Positions 30,412 through 37,288 of a stretch of 37,288 nt of DNA are shown here, one piece after another. The DNA is from Cudoniella acicularis (lineage: Eukaryota > Ascomycota > Leotiomycetes > Helotiales > Helotiaceae). The position numbers and the translations under genes are program-made. Positions within the stretch are counted from its first letter, which is position 1; each line of letters opens with the position of its first letter. The notes under the pieces are model-generated. The model did not search any database and was not told where the DNA came from. It saw only the letters and a list, made by a program, of their open reading frames with translations. Location: contig JAAMPI010000455.1 of NCBI GenBank assembly GCA_013054445.1, positions 1 through 37,288 on the forward strand, in the 5' to 3' direction.

Positions 30412-31676
30412 TTATTCTTCCATTTCCTCATCAGCGTCCTCGATCTTCTCAGCGTACTCAGCATCCTCAGCATCTCCATCAGCATCCTCATCAGAATCAT
30501 AGTGCATCATATCCTCATTAGGACCGTCATCAGCATCGTTATCCATTTCCCCACAGACTGCCCCAACATTGCCAGTAGTATTACCCATGTCGACATCTCC
30601 TCTTGGCCAGCCCTTGATAGTAATGTTCGGAATACGCAAGTTCGCGTCTGAGAACTCTGTTGTGAAACCCACGGGCCACTGAAACGGTTGTAGAGTCTAA
30701 GGCCGGAAGACCGATCGCAAATCTTAGGTACCAGAACAATATTTTCGAGACTCTGAAGTACACCCCACTTCTAAAATCTATTGAAAAGCGGAAACCTGTC
30801 GGTGCGCTTCTTTGCTCGATACTCCTCCCTGTTTCAAAGGAATCCCTTGACTTCCAGATTACAAATGAAGTTGCTTCCTTCTATTTCGATAAAAAGGGAA
30901 AGCGCCTTGAGGCGCGGACTAGGTTGGTGTAGGTTAATGTCAGCGACTGTAATGACATCGTTCTCGGGGTCGAATAGTCTTTCGTAGCCGCTCGCGGTAG
31001 CGAAAAGAACCTTGTAATAGACTGACGTAACCCTTCGGCTCTCTAGACAAACTTGTGCTGCAGTAGGATTCCTAGGGAAGGTAAGATTGCGCAAGGAAGC
31101 CAGTTTGGACTTTTGGGAAGCCGGCAAGTTGGCGCGAGTGAAATCTCGGTGATGGTAAAAACAGAACTTTCTCTTCGTTAGGAAAGTAAATTTCTAAATA
31201 GTGGCCCTGATGTCGAATGGCAACCGGTCAAAGTATCTGAAGGTTGTAAAGATAGGAATTCTGTAGTTGAGAAGCTCGAGATTAGGGTTCGGAAGTTCGT
31301 TTAGGAAGAGATTCTTCATTGCGGCGGTAATGGAATCGGCCATAAGCTCCCCCTCAGTTCCTTGGTTGGTGACATCTTGAATTCCTCCGCCGATGCCCTC
31401 ACCATTGTCTTCGACGCCGCCGTGGACACTGCATTCATCAGCAGAAATGGTCACGTCACTGCCTTGTACACTGTTTCCATCCACACCCATGGCCTCGTGC
31501 AAGAGAAAGAATCTTTGGCCTGCCGTGGGGGTGTCGTCGTAGTTATAAAGGCTGTCATTGCCCACGCTATCGTTATCCTCCTCGTGACCACCGTCATCAA
31601 AATCCATTTGGTCAAACTCCGTGTTGTTGTTATTGTCGAAATCCATATTATTAAAATCAGTAGCATCAGGCTCCAT
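30412..31676 (-). pseudogene. 2EXR-domain gene copy 14, with stop at the invariant Trp
   Basis: From ATG 31674-31676 the N-terminus is acidic and Asn/Asp-rich (MDFDNNNNTEFDQMDFDD). Then come LFLNELPNPNLELLNYRI and FRYFDRLPFDIRATI, followed by TAG at 31194-31196. The frame continues KFTFLTKRKFCFYHH, AAQVCLESRRVTSVYYKVLF and LFDPENDVITV. Two more stops follow near 30834 and 30780, then a frameshift, then RIPNITIKGWPRGDVDMGN and a Glu/Asp-rich tail ending DADEEMEE-stop at 30412. The first stop takes the place of the Trp of the IW motif; TGG-to-TAG is a CpA-to-TpA change on the opposite strand. The gene is inactivated, although the terminal part is still a clean frame of 86 codons. Confidence 0.83.
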
Positions 31677-32495
31677 GGCTGTCGATCCCACTTGCAAAAG
31701 CAAGCTCTTGTAGGGTCTGCCACGGAAGATGTTAGTAAGCCACGTGACAAGAGATGTCTATGTAGAGAAAGCGCGAGGAGTCCTTACACTATTTCGCGCT
31801 GCGGCACCGTAGGGGATGAAGTAATCTTACAACTTCTGAAGCCGTAGCAAGAAAAGCTTGTTTGTGCTGTAGTTTTTCTGCGAAGTACCAGTGAGTTGGC
31901 AGATATAGTGCACAGGTGAAAAAGTTGCACTGATGATCCTAGACACTAGACGCTGAGATGTAGTGTTTGTTTGCACAAGACCAAACCTGCAATCTGGGTA
32001 GGAAATGAATCTTAGGAGACTAGCAAGTAGACACAGAAAAATTTCCTATTTTGCACTAGGCTCTGTCCAAAACTGCCCTGCCAAGTCTGCGCTGCAAGTG
32101 TTGATGTCTTTTGCCGTGAATTCGAGTTGACTCTCTTATCGAGGCAGTACAGCTGTGAATTACAGACCCTGTTCATGATAAGAGCTGTTGTCCAGACTGC
32201 ATTAATGATCTAGCAGAGGACTAAGACTGCTTCATCTAGAGTGTAACATACGAAAACGCCTTTTGTAGGTAGAACAGAAGCCACTCGCCTATTGGTGATT
32301 GCCTGTAAGTCTCTATCCTGCCGTGATTTAACTAGCTGGAAAAACACCGTGAACGAAGCGTCGTGACTTTCAAATATATTTTTATTTCTATCACCTCTGC
32401 GCCTAAAACATCTGCAACAATGCTGCGTGAAAATCAAAGATACTCCAATCAGAACAATTGCAGGATTACAGCATTGCGAAATTGCAGTCATCCAT
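31677..32495. other. Intergenic between copies 14 and 15
   Basis: A possible short upstream exon of copy 14 ends near 31680 (gacag before ccATGG). No other gene seen. Confidence 0.5.
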
Positions 32496-33576
32496 TCATG
32501 CCTTCATAGTGGCTTCTTCACTCTCTTGTTCCAAACGCTTTCTGTTCCTAGCTATCGTCTCCCGTAATTCCCTAACAGCCTCAGGTAGATGCCATTTAAT
32601 CAGCTCAAATTCCTCCTTGCTGCGGAATGCGAAATGACCATCCTTTCCTTGCGGGTGGATGGCAGGGTAATAGAGCATGGGCCACCACTCCTTGCCATCA
32701 TCATTAGCGGCAACTTCATATTCATCCTCCGTGTCATCATCTTCGTCCCCATGTGCATCATCATCGCTGTGGAGAACTGCAGTATAGTATAGCAGCTTGG
32801 GGTGCCAGAACTCAATGTATGTTGCCAGAGGTCGAGCGTAGTGAATGATTAAAACGCTTTGCAGGGCTTTCATCGGCGAGAAAAACTCCTTCATGACTTC
32901 CTCCTCCATAAATTCCTGATATTTCATGCTGAAAAGATGAATGCAAATGTGATCCTAAAGTTCCAGATATCGAATCGCGGATACATATTCGGGAACAGTT
33001 CGCAATCAGGGTCTGGAAGATGACGAGAGAAGTATTCGAGAGGTTCAAGTGTTGCTGGTAGGTCGATTGCGCCAACGAATTGCGTGAGCACTTTACTGAG
33101 GTGTCTTCGTGGAATTCGTGGAAATCTGCGCTTTGAGGCTACCACGGGCATTCGGCGGGTTGCAGATATGGGTGTAAGTTCCTGGAAGATATCTATCAAC
33201 TGTGACATGGTCTTCTCGGCCGGCTGATAGGCTTGAGATACACCGAACGCGTCTTCCAACTGTCTCTAAGTCAGCTGAGTCCACATAATAACAGAAGCGA
33301 TTTGAAGGGGTCTTACCAGTTGCAGATTACTCTGTTGGGGTTTGATGATGGCTTCCCATACGTTAAAGGCATCTTCTAACTGCATAGTTGTCAGCTAGAG
33401 TGATACAAAGGTGTGAGGTATTTTGAGGACTGCAGATTACTACGCGGGGCGAAGATGATGGCTTGGCGCACCCCAAAGGCTTCTTCTAGCTGTACTGAAG
33501 TCAGCTGGTTGGTGAAGGTCTCTTATGGTGTGTGAAGGGGTTTTACCAATGACAGATTTGTCTGTTGGCCAGACAT
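32496..33576 (-). CDS. 2EXR-family gene copy 15, core domain lost, with duplicated mini-exons
   Basis: Exon 1 (33547-33576) is MSGQQTNLSL, ending at a GTAAAA donor. Mini-exons at 33430-33489 (LEEAFGVRQAIIFAPRSNLQ) and 33317-33379 (LEDAFNVWEAIIKPQQSNLQ plus L) follow. Then comes exon 4 (32985-33259), starting LEDAFGVSQAYQPAEKTM and running to RHLPDPDCELFPNM. A 56-nt intron (32929-32984, GTATCC to TTTTCAG) joins in frame to exon 5 (32496-32928) with MKYQEFMEEEVMKEFF, a family-like mid region, an acidic stretch and a Glu/Arg-rich C-terminus. The ELR-IW and ESR motifs are absent; only a trace (RFDIWNFRITF) survives, inside the last intron. The second mini-exon has no usable donor, so exon 1 may splice straight to the third. 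It may encode a protein without the 2EXR core, or be a decayed gene. Confidence 0.65.
33251..33576 (-). repeat. Tandem duplication of an exon-intron unit (about three copies, 110-120 bp)
   Basis: Each unit has an acceptor, a ttagaagatgcctt-like exon start, gccatcatc in the middle, agtaatctgca near the exon end, and a GTAAGACCCCTTC-like donor. Exon starts fall at 33489, 33379 and 33259; exon ends fall at 33547, 33430 and 33317. The middle unit's donor has changed to gtcctc. Confidence 0.75.
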
Positions 33577-33842
33577 GATGACTGCGGGTATCTCGGGGAC
33601 TTTGAGCAAAGGGACCAGGCAGTATTTTCGCTCAGATACGGAACATTTTGACCTTCGACAGGAGCCCGTAGTTGACCTTCAACGTGCAAATTGTGTGCGT
33701 GTGCGAGCCCCTCTCTTATGCTGTCAACTTCCTCTTGTTGCAATGTTAGAAATTAATCTTGAGTAAGTGCAGTATGTTTATACCTCGAGCAGTTTGCAGT
33801 GCCTAGTTCGAATTAGGAGGAAGAGAGTTGTAAGATTCACAA

Positions 33843-34658
33843 TTAGAAACTAAGAAAGGAAAAAATATCACGACGCGTCCTGGCTCGAACCGAGGTGCCC
33901 GCCGCTACCACGCTCCCTCTTTTTACTCGAGGGGCTTTGAATCTCTTCCTCGGAGTCTTCTTCGACCCAAGATTTTGAGGTCTTTTCCAGAGATCTATCC
34001 TGCCCAGCAGGGAGGTATTGTCAGAATCACCCTCACGCAGGATGGTCATCTTCTTTTTCGGCGTCGATGGATCACTGCCACTCGCTTTAGCAAGTCTCGA
34101 ACTTTGACTGGTTGGAGGAGTGACGTCTGCAGCTTCACCTTTCTTCGCATCAACACGCTTGGGCTTGGTAGTGGCAGCCTTCGGTGGAGTTTTGCTGTTT
34201 GTGCGTACTTGGCATATTGACTGGGTGGTTAACGGCTCTTCTTCGTCAACCTTATCAGGAGTCAGAGTGACTTTAGGTTTTTTTTGCACCCTTTTGGTGC
34301 CGCGACTCTTGATAGTCCTTAGACCAAAAACGAAGATGATATGGGAATCCTCGGCCGAAGGGGCTGGAGAGTTAAGATAATACTGAATTCTTATCAACTT
34401 TGTTCCGGACCCCAGGAGTATACCTTTTTGAGTTGGTTGCTTCTCGGCTCCCCTCTTCATCGAACTAACTGATGACTGATTTTCTGCTAGGTCTGCACCT
34501 TTTTGCAATACCCTGGTAAGTCCTCGGTGAAACCATACAAGTGTCGAGAAGTTCTTCCGAATCTGCCACTGTGATTGATGGGGATATCTCGGTATGTGTC
34601 TGCCTCTTGGGATTTCTCTTCTTTCCTGAACGCCGTGGGATGAAGAGAATGACGTCAT
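33843..34658 (-). CDS. Low-complexity Lys/Ser/Thr-rich protein segment, unknown
   Basis: Open for 271 codons from an ATG at 34656-34658. The last ~170 residues look coding: KSRGTKRVQKKPKVTLTPDK, KTPPKAATTKPKRVDAKKGE, SGSDPSTPKKKMTILREGD and KKTPRKRFKAPRVKRG. They are strongly basic with proline/serine-rich spacers, as in nuclear or chromatin-associated disordered proteins. The first ~90 residues are less convincing. An alternative frame (34465-34839, one TAG at 34691) reads SLIDLTAETPHINSD, ISVSESDDVILFIPRRSGKK and SPRTYQGIAKRC, which looks more protein-like there. Probably this is the 3' part of one gene that begins near 35780, with introns or a frameshift that I cannot resolve. I do not recognise the family. 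Confidence 0.45.
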   Translation of the reverse strand: MTSFSSSHGVQERREIPRGRHIPRYPHQSQWQIRKNFSTLVWFHRGLTRVLQKGADLAENQSSVSSMKRGAEKQPTQKGILLGSGTKLIRIQYYLNSPAPSAEDSHIIFVFGLRTIKSRGTKRVQKKPKVTLTPDKVDEEEPLTTQSICQVRTNSKTPPKAATTKPKRVDAKKGEAADVTPPTSQSSRLAKASGSDPSTPKKKMTILREGDSDNTSLLGRIDLWKRPQNLGSKKTPRKRFKAPRVKRGSVVAAGTSVRARTRRDIFSFLSF

Positions 34659-34887
34659 CAGATTCGGATACAGAGATAGTCCTGATATCCTAGTCGCTGT
34701 TTATATGAGGAGTTTCTGCGGTCAGGTCAATCAAACTCGAGGGAGAATTACGTGCTTGGCCAACATCCTGTAAATCTGCTCTTCTGGAAATTACGCTGGG
34801 CTGTGGAGCCGGAGACTTGTTTTTTAGTGGTGAATTCATCAACTCTCTCAGAGAAGGAAAGGGTGACCCAGAAGAGACAGACAGAGA

Positions 34888-35364
34888 TCACTTTCGTCCA
34901 TGGGATTCTTCAACCTCCTCTTCTGAGTCAGAAAACGGGATCCTACGAAGGTCAACCTCGTCTTCGCTACCCGCCATTACATCTGATTCCTCATCGGTAT
35001 GAGTGGCTTCGTCATCTTGGTTGTGGTCCAACACATCATTTTCTTCCTCACCCTCTATTCCCTCTTCATCGCCATCGGGAACCACAAGTCCTTCACCAGA
35101 CCTATATTTTTCATCACTAGGCGGCGCTCGGCCATCTTTCCAGCCAAGATTCTCTCCTGCCGGATTCACTATCTCTCTAGGGGCTCTATTAACGTTCTTC
35201 TTGCAAGGGTGGTCTTTTTTTCCACTCCTTAAATTTCTCTCTCGATTTTCAAGAGTTCTGCTCTCCATTTCGTGTTTTCTATGACAAAATTCCATCTTCT
35301 TTTGTTGCCATACAAGACAGGCATCTGGTGGCCTTTGTATTGCCCAAACCAAACTTTGATTCAC
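34888..35364 (-). CDS. Acidic/charged low-complexity segment, unknown
   Basis: Open for 158 codons with no ATG at its 5' end. It starts in the frame NQSLVWAIQRPPDACLVWQQ, then KMEFCHRKHEMESRTLENRE, then a long acidic region (GDEEGIEGEEENDVLDHNQD, EESDVMAGSEDEVDLRR, FSDSEEEVEESHGRK). It overlaps the end of the 35361-35780 frame by a few bases and is offset by one base. It therefore looks like the middle of the same gene after a missed intron or a frameshift. Function unknown. Confidence 0.45.
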   Translation of the reverse strand: MNQSLVWAIQRPPDACLVWQQKKMEFCHRKHEMESRTLENRERNLRSGKKDHPCKKNVNRAPREIVNPAGENLGWKDGRAPPSDEKYRSGEGLVVPDGDEEGIEGEEENDVLDHNQDDEATHTDEESDVMAGSEDEVDLRRIPFSDSEEEVEESHGRK

Positions 35365-35780
35365 ATTGGGCTCGGTTTTCGATTCGGGGTTTCGATTTGT
35401 CTTCTCTGTTCTTTATATTCATTATAAAGTTTGTGAAATTTAACTAGCTGGAGCTCAGGAGGTGAGTATTGTCTAAATCTGCTACAAAATCCGGAATTTC
35501 GAAGGGCAAAAGCAACCGAACCACCTAACAGCACACCAGATTTACGACAGAACTGGGCCAAAACGTGAAAAGGAGGAAAGAACAATATTTCAAGGAAACT
35601 CACATTTGGAGCGTATGGGTTCTCATTATAGTATCCCTCCAAAGCATGGCAGTAACCAGCGTCCAACACATCAATACGCGTTCCCTCGTGTATTCCAAAC
35701 CACATGGCTATGGCTCCAGCATCCTCGACGCCATCACTCTCTTCGCCCGACACTGAGTCCAACGAGTCGCGATCCGACAT
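35361..35780 (-). CDS. Hypothetical protein, N-terminal part
   Basis: ATG 35778-35780 gives MSDRDSLDSVSGEESDGVED, then AIAMWFGIHEGTRIDVLD and GYCHALEGYYNENPYAPN. A 156-nt intron (35448-35603, GTGAGT donor, gctccag acceptor) joins in frame to LVKFHKLYNEYKEQRRQIET and ends PSPM-stop. Exon sizes are 177 and 87 nt. I do not recognise the domain. The following frames on the same strand (34888-35364, 33843-34658) are probably continuations, giving one ~1.9-kb gene for a protein with a short globular N-terminus and a long charged tail. Confidence 0.5.
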   Translation of the reverse strand: MSDRDSLDSVSGEESDGVEDAGAIAMWFGIHEGTRIDVLDAGYCHALEGYYNENPYAPNVSFLEILFFPPFHVLAQFCRKSGVLLGGSVAFALRNSGFCSRFRQYSPPELQLVKFHKLYNEYKEQRRQIETPNRKPSPM

Positions 35781-36448
35781 AATATCAATATCTACACAAT
35801 AATTCTCAACAGAACAAACGATCGTCAGCTGCAACTATTAAATAATTTTATTGTAATCAAAACCGTGCGTGCAAACACAGGATATCACAGTTGGTATACG
35901 ATTGTTGACGTACGAAGATCACACCACCCGATCCGGCTTACCGAGACAACAGGTCACTTGTCGGGTATTTTATCCGGAATATTTGATGCAGCTGACAATG
36001 CGCATTTGCTTCCGCAAGCGACCAAGCTGCGGTGTTTGGGATAGAGAGTTGATGATTGTTGCGCAAATTTTAAAAAAAAAAAAAGATAGAAGAAAGTTCG
36101 TTGGGAAGTTTCTCTACTCTTCTACGCTCAGACCGTCCTTCGCGGCGTGATGAGATATACAGTACATCCCGTGTAACATCATTCCCCGATGAACGTTTCA
36201 GAGAAGGGGGATGGATTTGTTCCCGGAATACTTCCAAGTGGCTGCAATTTTGCATTCATGAGTTTTCGTTCATTTTCCCTATTCACGCTTTTTGGAGCAG
36301 TCCTCCCTTCAAGGCGAATAATCTCTTCAAATTAAAATTTTTGGAATTTGAAACTGGAAACCCTTGTTATTTTCTCATCAGAATGACGATTAGCCTGGCA
36401 ATCAACGTTTTCTCCAGCTAATTATGCCTTCGTTGTTTAGATAGCACC
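35781..36448. other. Intergenic, with a 12-13 base A-run near 36071
   Basis: No supported gene. Promoter side of the unknown gene at 35780 and 3' side of the gene at the right edge. Confidence 0.5.
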
Positions 36449-37288
36449 TCAATGTACCACGATATCCTTCCCATACAACAACTTCGCAATCCCCTCAATC
36501 CGCTTCCCAACCGAATCCTCACGATCACCCTTCACCAACCTCTCCCGCTCAGTTCCCAGGTCCGGCATCGCAGACTCGAACAACGCCTGATTATTATGAG
36601 CAAAGCCTTCAGCTTTGCACTTCGACATGGCCAATAGCCGAGCCTGCATATGTTTTAGCATTCTCAAAACAATTCTGCAGATTCCATCCAAATCGACATC
36701 GCGGTGGCTGCCAGCGGGCCACGACTCTTGACTTGGCTCCTGAGAGGTAATTTGTCGGAGTAAAGAGGAGTGGATAAGTGATAAGGTGAGTTCCCAGATG
36801 CGTATTAAGGTGGAGTAGCAGGTCAGGATGGTGAGAATGGTTGACATTTCCATCCTTGAAGGATTCGTTGAGTTGCTTTCAAGTTTGCTGGGCCTGACTT
36901 CACTGTTTTCCGCAGCCGGTGACGCTTCTGCAAATCCAATACCCACATTATTTTCTGCATCATCAACATTACCACCCCCATTCTCTCCTCCCAAATCCTC
37001 AACGTCCCAACTCGGAAACAGGAAATCAAATGCCCGCAAAATCTCCAGAAACCTCCGGCAGCTCCCCAATATCGCGCCTAATCCAAGTTCCCCTTCCCGC
37101 TCCCCTTTCCTATGAATATACACGGAGGCTTTCGTGCGGTTTGATGCATCATCTTTCTCGGTGACGGTAAGGCCGGCGCGAATTTCGCCCTGAGAGATGT
37201 TGTCGAGGTCTAGGATGAGGGAGGAGGTTAGAGTGGAGAGTTTGGAGGTGCAGAGGGTTTGGAGAGCGGTGAATTCACGGGGGTGGAG
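36449..37288 (-). CDS. C-terminal part of a probable fungal transcription factor (runs off the window)
   Basis: The minus-strand frame is open from the window edge (LHPREFTALQTLCTSKLSTL) to the stop at 36449, about 279 codons, with no stop. Segments include LDLDNISQGEIRAGLTV, GLGAILGSCRRFLEILRAF, an acidic/Asn-rich linker, MSTILTILTCYSTLIRIWEL, SHRDVDLDGICRIVLRMLKH and a charged C-terminus. The hydrophobic LTCYSTLIRIWEL helix resembles a segment common in the C-terminal regions of Zn2Cys6 regulators of fungal secondary metabolism. The DNA-binding cluster would lie to the right, outside the window. This assignment is from resemblance only. The start codon is not in the window. Confidence 0.55.
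   Translation of the reverse strand, partial: LHPREFTALQTLCTSKLSTLTSSLILDLDNISQGEIRAGLTVTEKDDASNRTKASVYIHRKGEREGELGLGAILGSCRRFLEILRAFDFLFPSWDVEDLGGENGGGNVDDAENNVGIGFAEASPAAENSEVRPSKLESNSTNPSRMEMSTILTILTCYSTLIRIWELTLSLIHSSLLRQITSQEPSQESWPAGSHRDVDLDGICRIVLRMLKHMQARLLAMSKCKAEGFAHNNQALFESAMPDLGTERERLVKGDREDSVGKRIEGIAKLLYGKDIVVH

Noticed and set aside
31362..31847. 161-codon plus-strand frame
   Set aside because: Antisense to the acidic, Asp/Asn-rich N-terminus of copy 14; the long openness follows from the biased codons on the other strand.

Overview
The window is from a filamentous ascomycete (Pezizomycotina; a Leotiomycete is my guess, not shown). The evidence is short 42-98 nt introns with GTAAGT/GTATGT-like donors and CTAAC/CTAAT branch sites, fungal-type proteins, retroelement debris and C-to-T mutational decay that resembles repeat-induced point mutation (RIP). 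There are no bacterial operons, rRNA, tRNA or CRISPR arrays that I can see.

Layout. 1-657 is a fold-back DNA element with ~173-bp terminal inverted repeats, followed by a GC-rich 15-bp minisatellite (about 708-850). 940-1939 (minus) is a decayed epoxide hydrolase gene full of Trp-to-stop changes. From 2.5 to 33.6 kb the window is dominated by one gene family: 15 recognisable copies of fungal 2EXR-domain genes (motif 1 like LPxELRxxIW, motif 2 like NxESRxExL, then YFNPxxD). Five copies look uninterrupted (2.6, 4.6, 8.4, 17.0 and 27.9 kb), although the first lacks a mapped 5' end. The rest carry in-frame stops, frameshifts, internal deletions or a transposon break. A small secreted cysteine-containing protein gene (26.8 kb) sits inside the array. 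The right end holds a low-complexity, Ser/Lys/acidic-rich gene of unknown function (33.8-35.8 kb) and the 3' part of a gene that resembles a fungal transcription factor C-terminus (36.4 kb to the edge).

The strongest single observation is structural. Two 277-bp solo LTRs lie in inverted orientation at 11600-11876 and 14519-14795, and their 5-bp target duplications are swapped: TAAAC/GGGTG on one, and the reciprocal on the other. This is the footprint of a recombination event between the LTRs that inverted the 2.64-kb segment between them. Independently, a 2EXR gene is split at the same point. Its N-terminal half lies inside the inverted segment on the minus strand and its C-terminal half lies outside on the plus strand. 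Undoing the inversion and removing the LTR plus one target duplication restores the reading frame exactly through the YFHP-KLD motif. Before the inversion, copies 6, 5 and 7 would have been a head-to-tail plus-strand run between two minus-strand runs.

The function of 2EXR proteins is not established. The picture is a fast birth-and-death gene array shaped by tandem duplication, transposon insertion, LTR recombination and RIP-like decay.
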